From Desulforamulus profundi (GTDB lineage Bacteria > Bacillota_B > Desulfotomaculia > Desulfotomaculales > Desulfotomaculaceae): a stretch of DNA of 41,014 nucleotides. A program made the position numbers and the translations under genes. Positions 25,130 to 33,029 of the stretch are shown piece after piece. The notes under the pieces were generated by a model. That model ran no database searches, was not told the DNA's origin, and saw only the letters and a list, made by a program, of their open reading frames with translations. Position 1 is the first letter of the stretch; each line of letters starts with the position of its first letter. Location: positions 1 through 41,014 of the forward strand of contig NZ_AWQQ01000002.1 in assembly GCF_002607855.1 (NCBI RefSeq). The letters run 5' to 3'.

Positions 25130-25582
25130 AAGTATTTACCGGTTTAAAATAGGCATATCCCTATTTTTTTGGTTATTTCCAATATTGCCATCTGGTCATT
25201 TAATGATATATTGGTCATTATTTTAAAAACTAGGTTCTGGCAGCAATATTCTGAATACCTTCTTATAACTACTGCAAAAATTTATTTTTTACTAAATGTA
25301 ATTTACTTTTTGAGTTATCAGTTATTGGTTTTTTGGAGTTTGGGTTGGCTATATAATAAGATGCGAAATAAAGAGATTATAGGAATATTAAAAAAAGTTT
25401 TCACTTTCTGCACATCAAAACAAACGGTTGTTTTGGCACTTATTCTCTCACTTATATTTTCCCTATTCGTCATACCTGCATTGATTCCTATTCTACCAAT
25501 AGAATTATTTATGTTCCCTTCCCTTGTCGCTATTGTCATAATTATCTTAAGCAATTATTATAGACGGGAAAGAGGTCAATGA
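25110..25582 (+). CDS. Membrane protein, unknown (frameshifted)
   Basis: ATG 25110 has a good site (AAAGGGG, nine bases upstream) and reads MSLSSFISIYRFKIGISLFF into the T run at 25164-25170. Adding one T joins LVISNIAIWSFNDILVIILK and the frame to 25582, about 157 residues. Four hydrophobic segments are seen, including FLLNVIYFLSYQLLVFWSLG and VVLALILSLIFSLFVIPALI, then a basic end. Without the correction the product would lack any start codon. Its stop lies about 28 bases before the third repeat copy. Confidence 0.55.
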
Positions 25583-25610
25583 CATTTTGGTGGTTTTTCT
25601 TTCTAATTTA

Positions 25611-25637
25611 GTGCTGATCGCCGACCGCAGGCGTTAA
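25611..25637 (+). pseudogene. Remnant of the hydrophobic peptide, copy 3
   Basis: Only the last residues remain (VLIADRRR then stop, identical to the end of the peptide at 22522). The sequence before it belongs to the membrane-protein cassette, so the join marks a recombination point near 25610. Confidence 0.6.
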
Positions 25638-25645
25638 ATGCGTGA

Positions 25646-25735
25646 CCCCTTAAACTGCTGTAACAGTTTAAGGGGCCGTAATTAAAACCTCGGTAGTGTG
25701 AGGCACCCAAGTCGTTTGTTGTTATCAGTATTCCC
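25646..25735 (-). ncRNA. Candidate antisense RNA, repeat copy 3
   Basis: Stem CCCCTTAAACTG (25646-25657) and CAGTTTAAGGGG (25664-25675) with a single loop change relative to copy 1. Promoter at 25742-25770. Retained although the peptide it would regulate is truncated here, so it could act in trans on copy 1 because the sequences are nearly identical. Confidence 0.58.
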
Positions 25736-25741
25736 ACTTAT

Positions 25742-25770
25742 ATTATGGATTTATCTTTTTAAAATGTCAA
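25742..25770 (-). promoter_or_regulatory. Sigma-A promoter of antisense RNA, copy 3
   Basis: Minus strand TTGACA (25770-25765), 17-base spacer, CATAAT (25747-25742). Confidence 0.72.
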
Positions 25771-25795
25771 GGCATATAGAAAAATATGGTAATCC

Positions 25796-25820
25796 ACCCG
25801 GTCTCAATAGCCGGGTTTTT
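25796..25820 (+). terminator. Rho-independent terminator
   Basis: ACCCGG at 25796-25801 pairs with CCGGGT at 25811-25816, followed by TTTTTG. Confidence 0.6.
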
Positions 25821-25842
25821 GTATTTTCACGGGGGTGTTGTT

Positions 25843-26256
25843 GTGAAACTTATAAAAATGGTTTGCGTCTTAATAATTGCTGCGTTAGGCTATTATTTAC
25901 TCTGGCCGGATATAGTCAGGGCATGGAATCAAGTTGGGTTAGGAATCACGATAATTTTTTGGTTATCACAAAGTTTACTGCTATTTATATTATGGATTGC
26001 ATTTTTTATATTTATTAAAATGTTGAAGCTTTTGTCACGTGAAGAAAAATGCCTTAAAGAAGAAACTATATTTCCTAGCCGCAAAGAACTGCTTTGGCTT
26101 GCTGTAGGTTCTGTTTTTTTGTTTCCCTCTGCTATAGGAATAGCTAAGCATATATTATCCGGTAGATTTCAATTCATGCCAACAGTATTCGTAATATCAG
26201 CTGTGGGTACTTGTTGTTTTCTCAAATATATGAGATGGAAAAGAAAGACGGCATAA
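25843..26256 (+). CDS. Four-helix membrane protein, unknown
   Basis: GTG 25843 is chosen for GGGGGTG nine bases upstream; earlier frames lack a site and run through the terminator. The 137-residue product has helices VCVLIIAALGYYLLW, ITIIFWLSQSLLLFILWIAF, LLWLAVGSVFLFPSAIGIAK and FVISAVGTCCFLKYMRW, with a charged loop (LSREEKCLKEETIFPSRKE). It fills the cassette slot after repeat copy 3. Function unknown. Confidence 0.6.
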   Translation: MKLIKMVCVLIIAALGYYLLWPDIVRAWNQVGLGITIIFWLSQSLLLFILWIAFFIFIKMLKLLSREEKCLKEETIFPSRKELLWLAVGSVFLFPSAIGIAKHILSGRFQFMPTVFVISAVGTCCFLKYMRWKRKTA

Positions 26257-26292
26257 TGTTGCCACTTTCATAGAAAGGAGTGAGTTGATTGT

Positions 26293-26852
26293 ATGTATTC
26301 AAAAAAAAGCGTATTGGTATTAGCTGTCTGCTTAATGTTTTTATCTATACATTTTCCAGCTGCAGCAGCAAAAGCTGGTGATATAATGTCTCCCAATCCC
26401 TTCAACCAGAGATTCTGGCCACCAAAATGGAAAGAATTTCACGACGAAGACGAAAAAGAAAAAAAAGAGGAAAAAACGACGGAAATACAGAGTGAGCCTG
26501 GCGATTTCCCTGACGTGGTAAAGGAAATAAAAGATTTTCGCGAATTTGTTAAATCAGATGAGTTTCGTGCTTTGCAAAAGCAAATTAGGGAAAGTGATGT
26601 TGGAAAATATTTACAAAATACAACCAAGACAATTCCCCAAGTTCAAAATAATCCCGAAACAAAGAAAGAGACATTGCCGCCAATACCAGAAAAACCAGAA
26701 GAAAAACCAAGAAGTAGGAATCAGCAAGAAGACTACTTGAGTTCACATCCTTTCAATCACAAGGTTTCAGTTGGAAGTGTAAAGTTGTTTTTTGCTGCTT
26801 TATCCATTGCTTTTTTTTTCTGTTAGTATGTGCTAAGTTGTCAAAGGGTTGA
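26293..26852 (+). CDS. Secreted or membrane-tethered coiled charged protein (frameshifted at its end)
   Basis: Signal peptide (SVLVLAVCLMFLSIHFPAAA), then a strongly charged middle with acid/lysine runs, a proline-rich part (PPIPEKPEEKPRSR) and a C-terminal helix (VKLFFAALSIAFFF). As read, it stops at 26826 inside the helix; adding one T to the nine-T run at 26811-26819 extends the helix and gives a short basic tail (LLVCAKLSKG) ending at 26852, a more natural membrane anchor. Ribosome site AAAGGAGTGAG. It may be a surface-exposed stalk. Confidence 0.55.
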
Positions 26853-26893
26853 CAAAATGGAATAGGCCGTCAAGACTTCCCCTCGGCGTCACC

Positions 26894-26955
26894 AGGAGGT
26901 GATTCAAAAATTTCTGTAAAAATCAGTAAATAACCCCGTTAACCCCGAAACCAAA
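26894..26955 (+). repeat. 62-base repeat, copy 2
   Basis: Matches 23942-24004 with few differences; lies in the leader region before the first stalk-domain gene. Confidence 0.65.
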
Positions 26956-26999
26956 CAAGGGTTCTAAACGTCTAAACTTTAAAGGAGAGTGATTTTTCT

Positions 27000-27548
27000 A
27001 TGAGAAAACTGTTCACCATGCTGATGCTGGCTATAATGATGGTAACTATGGCCGTGCCCCCGGCCTTTGCTGTTGAAGATATTATCCCCACTAACGTAGG
27101 CGGTGGGGTTGATACGTCTAAGCCCGACCCCAATTTCCTACCTGTTGAAGGAGGTAAATCTGCTCAGAATCCTACTAATCCTCCTGTAATTAATAGCACT
27201 ATCAAAATCTTTGTCAACGGCAAGCAGATCATTTCCGATGTGCCGCCCTTTGTAGATAGGGCCAACCGCACTCAGGCACCCTTCCGGGCCATCGGCGAAG
27301 CCCTGGGCTGCAAAGTTACCTGGGTTAATGAAGCCCAAAAAGTGGTCTGTGAAAAAGCTGGCTTTAAGGTGGAAATGACCATCGGCAAGAAAACCTTCAC
27401 TGTTAACGGCGTCAATAAAACTATGGATACCGCCCCGTTGATTAAAAACGGTCGTACCTTTATCCCCGTCAGAGCATTGGGCGAAGCCCTGAACTGCAAC
27501 GTCAACTGGGATCAAGCAAACAACACTGTATACATCACCAGCAAATAA
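27000..27548 (+). CDS. Secreted copper-amine-oxidase N-terminal (stalk) domain protein, copy 1
   Basis: Signal peptide (LFTMLMLAIMMVTMAVPPAFA-type), a variable linker at residues 25-60, then one Cu_amine_oxidN1 stalk domain: IKIFVNGKQIISDVPPFVDR, APFRAIGEALGCKVTWVNEA, GKKTFTVNGVNKTMDTAPLI, RTFIPVRALGEALNCNVNW. Despite the name, the domain carries no catalytic centre; in Clostridia such proteins are extracellular and wall-associated. Ribosome site GGAGAGTG. The mature part has two cysteines (GCKVTW and VVCEKA) and a third near the end (LNCNVNW). The next gene is a near copy. Confidence 0.85.
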   Translation: MRKLFTMLMLAIMMVTMAVPPAFAVEDIIPTNVGGGVDTSKPDPNFLPVEGGKSAQNPTNPPVINSTIKIFVNGKQIISDVPPFVDRANRTQAPFRAIGEALGCKVTWVNEAQKVVCEKAGFKVEMTIGKKTFTVNGVNKTMDTAPLIKNGRTFIPVRALGEALNCNVNWDQANNTVYITSK

Positions 27549-27597
27549 CTAGAAACCCGGTCAAAATATCTAAATTTAAAAGGAGAGTGATTTTTCT

Positions 27598-28134
27598 ATG
27601 AGAAAACTGTTAACCATGCTGATGCTGGCTGTAATGATGGTAACTATGGCCGTGACCCCGGCCTTTGCTGTAATTGAAATTATTCCTCGTAACGGGGGCG
27701 AATGGGTCGATACGACAAAACCCGATCCTAATTTTCAGTGGGGAACCAGCAAACCTGTTGCCCCTCCGGTAGTAGCAGATAACACTATCAAAATCTATGT
27801 CAACGGCAAGCAGGTCATTTCCGATGTGCCGCCCTTTGTAGACAGTGCCAACCGCACACAGGCACCTTTCCGGGCCATCGGTGAAGCCCTGGGCTGCAAA
27901 GTAACCTGGGTCAATGAAGCCCAAAAAGTGGTCTGCGAAAAAGCTGGCTTTAAGGTAGAAATGACCATCGGCAAGAAAACCTTCACTGTTAACGGCGTCA
28001 ATAAAACTATGGATACCGCCCCACTGGTTAAAAACAGCCGTACCTTTATCCCAGTCAGAGCATTAAGTGAAGCCCTGAACTGCAACGTCAATTGGGATCA
28101 AGCAAACAACACTGTATACATCACCAGCAAATAA
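27598..28134 (+). CDS. Secreted copper-amine-oxidase N-terminal (stalk) domain protein, copy 2
   Basis: Tandem duplicate of the gene at 27000, with the same leader sequence and start context. The stalk domain is almost unchanged, while the linker after the signal peptide differs (IEIIPRNGGEWVDTTKPDPN against EDIIPTNVGGGVDTSKPDPN), suggesting selection on the domain or recent gene conversion. It ends with the same NCNVNWDQANNTVYITSK and is followed by a terminator that copy 1 lacks, so both are probably on one transcript. Confidence 0.85.
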   Translation: MRKLLTMLMLAVMMVTMAVTPAFAVIEIIPRNGGEWVDTTKPDPNFQWGTSKPVAPPVVADNTIKIYVNGKQVISDVPPFVDSANRTQAPFRAIGEALGCKVTWVNEAQKVVCEKAGFKVEMTIGKKTFTVNGVNKTMDTAPLVKNSRTFIPVRALSEALNCNVNWDQANNTVYITSK

Positions 28135-28140
28135 CTAGAA

Positions 28141-28165
28141 ACCCGGTCAAATGGCCGGGTTTCAT
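28141..28165 (+). terminator. Rho-independent terminator after the stalk genes
   Basis: ACCCGG at 28141-28146 pairs with CCGGGT at 28155-28160; the T tract is weak (TTCATATGTTTTTT). Confidence 0.5.
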
Positions 28166-28186
28166 ATGTTTTTTGGAGGTGGTTTA

Positions 28187-30471
28187 ATGAAAAAAACTAT
28201 AAAGGAGGACTGTTGTAAGGTGAGAAAAGCAAGCATATGGTTACTGGTTATGCTGTTTCTGTTTTCCCTCTACTCGCCCGCTTATGCGTCTTATGCAAAA
28301 TCAGGTTTAACAACCAGCAGACAACAGTAGAGGGAGTAACTACTTTCGGGTTTAACGACCATCGGACAAGGGTGGCAGAGGGAACAGAACCGGTGCTGTG
28401 GCCGGCATGGAAAGACGACAGCGGCACATCGTATTCCCAACCCCTGATTTTAAAAGGCTGGGGCCAGTTCGAGGGGCAAACCCTTGTAGTGGCTGTCACC
28501 GGTAATCAGTTAAGGGGCTATGTCTGTAAAGAACCTAACGGCAAAATTGACGAATCAGGTTTTCAACAGAACACGCCTTTATGGAGTATTGATCTGATGG
28601 GCGATAAACCAACCAAGTCCCACCCGACTTTAGTTAAAAAAGAAGATGGCAAAAGATATGTCTATATTGGCACTGATAAAGACAGCAGCACAGGAACCGG
28701 ATATATCCATATTATTGACGTTACAAATTTTGCCTATGCGCAAGGGGTATATAAGTTCCGGGATCTGTGGTCCTCCGACATCGTTTCTGCCCCCCTGGTG
28801 TTAAACTGGCGGGGACATGAAGTGGTAGTCTACACCGCCGGCAACACTGCAGAAGTGCATTTGGCAGTTGATCCGTTGAAATCTACTAATGAAGTGGCAG
28901 CAAACCTTCGCATCAAAATAGCCGACAGCGGCCGCACCAGCTCCAGCCCGGCCCCAGTGTTTAACGGCCAGGGCTTTGTGGTGGGCTTAGACCGGGGGCC
29001 TAGCGGCAAGGGCGAGTTCCGGATATATAGGCTGGACGACATCTTACAGGAAGTAAACGGTAAAGTTATTAGTAATCCAAATTCAAAACCATATAAGGTT
29101 GTAACAACCTACTCCAGCATCGTGGCCAGCTTCAGCGTAGACGGCGACTGGATATACTTCGGCGACCAGTGGAGCCGTGTATACGGCTACAACATAAAAA
29201 CAGATGAAAGCTGGTTTAACGATGACAACAAGGGTATTTTTTCCAACCGTTCCCCGGCGTTAACCAGAAATACAGTTTACTTCCCCGCCGTGGGTATGCC
29301 TGGGCAAAAGGGCAAACTGCTGTCTGTAGACAGAAACACCCATAACACCAACTGGACAACCTCCTTCGATGATAGGGCACAAACAGCGCCGGCTGTGTGG
29401 ATTATTCGCAACCTTGGAAATGCCGCAATCCTGGAGGGTGTTGGCAATGGCTATTTAGCTACAATAAACGCCAAAGACGGGACAAAGCAGTACACATTAC
29501 GCGTTGCACCAGAAAACCAAAATGAGGCTTATGCAACAGGTGTAACCGGTGAAATTTCAGTTTATGACAACTGGGTAGTAATAACTACAGAGAAAGGCGT
29601 TAAAGCCTGGTACGCCCAGCCCCTTGACATCGAAGTAACATCCCTTGACCCGGGCTGCCCTAAAAACGCCCAGGGGTACATCGTGAAACCGGGAGAGAAA
29701 TATACAGCCACGGCCAAGATTAAAGCTAATAAACTTCCTAAACGACTTGTTCCGGGCGGCATACTGGTACCGGTGGGGGCCTTTAATGAAATGGGCAACG
29801 CTGCCTACAAAGCTGTCTTAAAAGACCAAAACGGCAATGAGCTGCCAAGGTTTCCTCAGATAATTCCCTGGTTTGATAACCGGTACCTTGTCGTTAACAA
29901 CCAGCACCTTGCTTTTAACAACCAGGGCGAAGAAATAACCGTAACCTTTGAATGGACCGGCGCCGAAAAAGGGCCGCAGCACATCGCAGTGGGAGCCAAC
30001 CTGGACTATCCGACAGCTTCCCCGCAGATGAAAAACCTGTGTCCGGAAACCACCTTGGAAAACAACCTGAAACGGGTGCCCATAGCAATTAACGGCTATG
30101 ATGCAATGGCAAAAATTAGGCCGTTAAAGACCGAATACATCATTTTTGATCCTACTGTTTCAGTAGAAAACACCATCATAATAGGTCGTAACGATGAGAA
30201 CCCCGGGACAATCCCTGTAAGACTCACCGTTACCGGGGCAGGGGGTACGAAAACATATAACCTAAACATCGGCCCCAAAGGTGAAAAATATGAAAGATTT
30301 CCTTATAACTTCACTGCTGGGCCTGGCACTTACAAAATCAGGGCAGAAGCCTGGCCGCCCAACGGTGAATGGACAGATATAGATCCGAAAAACAATGTGG
30401 CTGAAGTAACCATTACGGTTAAAAGAGGAAACGTGCCTAAAGGTGATAGAGGAATCCATGTTTCGTTGTAA
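28187..30471 (+). CDS. Large secreted beta-propeller (PQQ-like) protein with C-terminal Ig-like domain, frameshifted at its signal peptide
   Basis: ATG 28187 (GGAGGTGG upstream) or GTG 28220 (AAAGGAGG upstream) begins a signal peptide (ASIWLLVMLFLFSLYSPAYA). That frame stops at 28328-28330; adding one A to the run 28297-28300 joins it to the frame that runs to 30471 from TTVEGVTTFGFNDHRTRV. The body has PQQ-like propeller repeats (PTLVKKEDGKRYVYIGTDKD, WIYFGDQWSRVYGYNIKTDE, TAPAVWIIRNLGNAAILEGV), and the last 250 residues form two beta-sandwich domains, the final one CARDB-like (IRAEAWPPNGEWTDIDPKNN). It is extracellular, presumably a surface or pilus-tip protein. About 760 residues. It lies between the two halves of the tad locus. 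Confidence 0.78.
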
Positions 30472-30474
30472 ATG

Positions 30475-30508
30475 AAAGCCTCACTATATAGTGGGGCTTT
30501 TATCTTTT
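30475..30508 (+). terminator. Rho-independent terminator
   Basis: AAAGCCTCACTATA at 30475-30488 pairs with TAGTGGGGCTTT (G-T pairs allowed), followed by TATCTTTT. Confidence 0.65.
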
Positions 30509-30519
30509 AGATTACGAAT

Positions 30520-30613
30520 GTGACGACTCCCCACGTTGAAACGTGAGGCTTCTCGGTTCATCCGGGCTGCTACCGCCGCCCGTCCCCGAAGGCCCCGTCC
30601 GGGCCTTAATTTT
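30520..30613. mobile_element. Possible end of an IS200/IS605-type element
   Basis: CCCCACGT-TGAA-ACGTGAGG (30529-30548) is an imperfect hairpin of the kind found at the ends of IS200/IS605 elements, followed by GGCTTCTCGGTTCATCC and a GC-rich run ending in a GGCCC/GGGCC stem with TTAATTTTT. No transposase is nearby. The assignment is from remembered sequence style and needs a database comparison. Confidence 0.3.
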
Positions 30614-30651
30614 TACATTACTGCGGTCCAGAGTTTTCCCGGCGGCTGAAA

Positions 30652-30705
30652 TATAAAAAAAACTGCTGAAAGACCAAAAAGGCCAAGCCCTGGTAGAATT
30701 TGTAC
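30652..30705 (+). pseudogene. Truncated 5' end of a TadE gene (partial duplicate)
   Basis: CTGCTGAAAGACCAAAAAGG and following bases encode LLKDQKGQALVEFVLW and stop; the same stretch begins the TadE gene at 31248. Similarity ends at about 30703. The two copies bracket the composite fragment at 30751. Confidence 0.6.
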
Positions 30706-30750
30706 TTTGGTAAGTTTAAGAGGTAAATTTTAAAAAGGAGATGCTGCTAA

Positions 30751-31251
30751 GTGAAAAACAAAAATCAGATCCGACAAAACAGTAAAAAGACAGATCTAAC
30801 AAGATTAAGTTCGGAACGTATTGTGGTAGGTGAATATACACAGATGGAAGCTCGTGAGTTACTCCAAGCAATGGGAACCGGGCATGATGGCTGTATCATC
30901 AGCAGTATGGCGACAGAGACGGGCATGACTACCATGCTTCGTATGTGCAACACCCGAATAGTATTGGAAGAACCAATATGGACAATTGAACGTTATGCAG
31001 ACGTAACCTTTTTAAAACGGCGAAGTTACCTTACTAATCTAGCTGAAAGGTGTGAGGAAGCCATACGCAAACATCCTGCGATAAAGCCTTTTGGCGCGGT
31101 TGGTGGCGAGATGAGTTTAGGATGGGTTAGATCAAGAATACTTGCTGAAAAGGATTTTGGTAATGTAATCATTGCTGATCCCAAAGGTGAATTAATTACT
31201 AATTTACGGAATCCCCTGGAGCCAAAAGGGATAAGGAGTGATCTAAAATAA
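30751..31251 (+). pseudogene. Composite fragment: TadA/VirB11-like part joined to a VirD4/TraG-like part
   Basis: A 166-residue frame from GTG 30751 (AAAGGAG upstream). Residues 24-100 resemble the Walker B and His-box region of a VirB11/CpaF ATPase (SERIVVGEYTQMEARELLQA, MGTGHDGCIISS), which also stands at 17150-17250 in tadA. The Walker A half is missing. Residues about 115-160 (LGWVRSRILAEKDFGNVIIA, DPKGELITNLRNP) resemble the nucleotide-binding region of VirD4/TraG coupling proteins, whose hallmark is the DPKGE motif. No full protein has this order at this length, so I read it as recombination debris or a small new composite. It could be expressed, since its ribosome site is good. Confidence 0.5.
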
Positions 31252-31685
31252 AAAACCTGCTGAAAGACCAAAAAGGCCAAACCCTGGTAGAATTTGCCCT
31301 GGTCTTTTATATTTACATAGCTGTCCTATTTGTGTTTATCATCCACGCTTCCTGGCTGTACAACAGCTTCCAGGCAGACAGGGCAGCCCGCCACGGGGCG
31401 GTTTACCTGGGCACAACCAATAACTATGCCAAGGCAAAAACTGTTGCCGAAAACTACCTGGCTAAAACACAAATATTCTCCCGAACAAAAAATGTCAGCG
31501 TATACTGGAACGGCAACTCCCCCGCCTGCCGGGTGGAAACAAGCATGAAAACCTTCTTCCCCGGCATACCCAAAATATTGAACAAAAATAACCCCATCTG
31601 GTCTAAAGAAGTGCAAATCATAAAGGAGGTGGCAGCACCCGGTGAAAACAGATACATTAACCCAAGTGAATATAACTGGCGATGA
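31248..31685 (+). CDS. tadE: TadE-like pilus assembly protein (minor pseudopilin)
   Basis: Begins NLLKDQKGQTLVEFALVFYI, the TadE signature: short leader, Gly before a hydrophobic helix with Glu at +5 (here QTLVEFAL), a processing site for the prepilin peptidase. The helix continues YIAVLFVFIIHASWLYNSFQ. The C-terminal domain is 80 residues long. No NTG codon lies near AAGGAGTGA (31231-31239); ATA 31248, seven bases away, appears to be the start, and the next NTG is the CTG at 31257. It overlaps the following TadE-like gene by 44 bases. Confidence 0.75.
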   Translation: MKNLLKDQKGQTLVEFALVFYIYIAVLFVFIIHASWLYNSFQADRAARHGAVYLGTTNNYAKAKTVAENYLAKTQIFSRTKNVSVYWNGNSPACRVETSMKTFFPGIPKILNKNNPIWSKEVQIIKEVAAPGENRYINPSEYNWR

Positions 31686-32079
31686 ACAGGGCCAGGCCAT
31701 GCTGGAATTTGCGGGCAGTATTGTTATCTTCCTAGTGCTGTACCTGTTTTTTATCACAATTGGCCTAAGAATAGCCGACTATTCAGCCGTTCAAAAGGTA
31801 GCCAGAGATGGTGGCCGCCAGGCAGTTATGACCGGGGATATCAATAAAGGTCTGGAAAAAGCCCGGCAGACCGCCTGGATGTGGAAATTAGACCCCGGCA
31901 AAACAGATATATACTTTTATTCCAGCAATTACGGGCAAAGGAGTTTTATCACCTGCGAAACAAAATACCGTTCATCCCCATTCTCCCGCATGTTTCCTAC
32001 CTTAGTGGGAGGACAGCCAGTGGATGAAAAAATACTTACCGGAAAGGCGACATTTGGGTGGTACGACTATGAACACTAA
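31642..32079 (+). CDS. Second TadE/TadF-like pilus assembly protein
   Basis: GTG 31642 follows AAGGAGGTGG. The N-terminus contains EQGQAMLEFAGSIVIFLVLY, again a prepilin-type Gly, Glu at +5 and a hydrophobic helix. The extracellular domain has two regions of beta character and ends with YDYEH overlapping the TadG start. Two TadE-like proteins followed by TadG is the usual minor-pilin set of Tad loci. Confidence 0.8.
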   Translation: MKTDTLTQVNITGDEQGQAMLEFAGSIVIFLVLYLFFITIGLRIADYSAVQKVARDGGRQAVMTGDINKGLEKARQTAWMWKLDPGKTDIYFYSSNYGQRSFITCETKYRSSPFSRMFPTLVGGQPVDEKILTGKATFGWYDYEH

Positions 32080-32800
32080 AAACATCTTAAAAGACCAGAA
32101 AGGCGGCATTCTTCCTATTACCGCCGGGGTTATTTTTATCTTTCTAGCCCTGGTAGCCATTGTGGTAGACTACGGCAGGTACACCGCCGCCAAAGAAAAA
32201 CTGCAGACCGCCGGGGATACGGCAGCATTGGCGGCGGCTAAAAGCGTTGACCGTTACGTAAAACTGGAGATAGACCCCGGAAGTTCATGGGACTGCTGTG
32301 ATGACGGCGATGGCGGTTGCAGTCCCTGCTGTGTTGACTGCGGCGACCCTATAATTGTTGTCGGTAAAGAAGCAGACTTAATAGACAACGAAGGATGGCG
32401 TCGTTACTGCTGTTCCTGCGGATGCAGCGGAGGTCCGAAAATTTTAGATCGCTGGGTGGACTATAAAAATGGAGGCAGTGATGCTGTTAGTGCCGCAAAA
32501 GCCGTATTTGAAATAAATAAGCCTTCTGAAATGGAAGAGCACGCCGGAGGTTCTTCCTATATAAGTGTTGACACAAGCTATTTAAGCCAAAACAGGCGCA
32601 ACAGCGACCTTTACCCATCCGTTTTCGTCCAGGCCCACGGTAAGGTAAGAACCCTGCTTATGGACTTTTTTAAACTAATTGACCCAAATGCCGATTTTGA
32701 ATACCTGAATGCCTCTACCTGTTCCCAGGGCAGGACGTACTACCGGGATGTACTTAACGGTAAATGGCAGAGACCGCCGGACAACCACTGTGAAGAATAG
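32069..32800 (+). CDS. tadG: TadG-like protein with a cysteine-rich insert
   Basis: ATG 32069 overlaps the end of the gene before by 11 bases. Residues 8-40 (LKDQKGGILPITAGVIFIFL, ALVAIVVDYGRYTAAKEKLQ) are the TadG/Flp-assembly N-terminal helix, followed by the TAGDTAALAAAKSV block. A striking insert follows: SSWDCCDDGDGGCSPCCVDC and, 25 residues later, RRYCCSCGCSGGP, ten cysteines in about 50 residues. Such density suggests disulfides or a metal cluster on the outside of the cell. The product is 243 residues, short for TadG, so the von Willebrand A domain of longer members is absent. Confidence 0.75.
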   Translation: MNTKNILKDQKGGILPITAGVIFIFLALVAIVVDYGRYTAAKEKLQTAGDTAALAAAKSVDRYVKLEIDPGSSWDCCDDGDGGCSPCCVDCGDPIIVVGKEADLIDNEGWRRYCCSCGCSGGPKILDRWVDYKNGGSDAVSAAKAVFEINKPSEMEEHAGGSSYISVDTSYLSQNRRNSDLYPSVFVQAHGKVRTLLMDFFKLIDPNADFEYLNASTCSQGRTYYRDVLNGKWQRPPDNHCEE

Positions 32801-32813
32801 GAGATGATAGACT

Positions 32814-33029
32814 TTGAAGAAACTGCCCGCATCACTGTTATTTTTATCTGCCGCAGTATACCTTACAGCCCAGGCAGACTTTGATGTGATAACCGTATTT
32901 GCGGTACTGATTTGCGCCTTGTGCAGTGCTATTGCCCTAACCCATAAATCCATCTGGTCGTTAATCGGCGGCATAGGGCTTATATCCATATCACTTACTA
33001 TGCAGGCCGTCATAAAACAACCTGCTTGA
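32814..33029 (+). CDS. Small hydrophobic membrane protein
   Basis: TTG 32814 with GGAGATGATAG upstream; 71 residues with three hydrophobic segments (ASLLFLSAAVYLTAQ, VITVFAVLICALCSAIALTH, SLIGGIGLISISLTMQAVIK). The stop overlaps the start of the thioredoxin-like gene (TTGA), so the two are coupled. It may anchor or supply the partner, but no family is recognised. Confidence 0.6.
   Translation: MKKLPASLLFLSAAVYLTAQADFDVITVFAVLICALCSAIALTHKSIWSLIGGIGLISISLTMQAVIKQPA

Noticed and set aside
28248..30459. Leftward frames under the propeller protein
   Set aside because: No starts with ribosome sites; mirror frames of a well-supported secreted protein.
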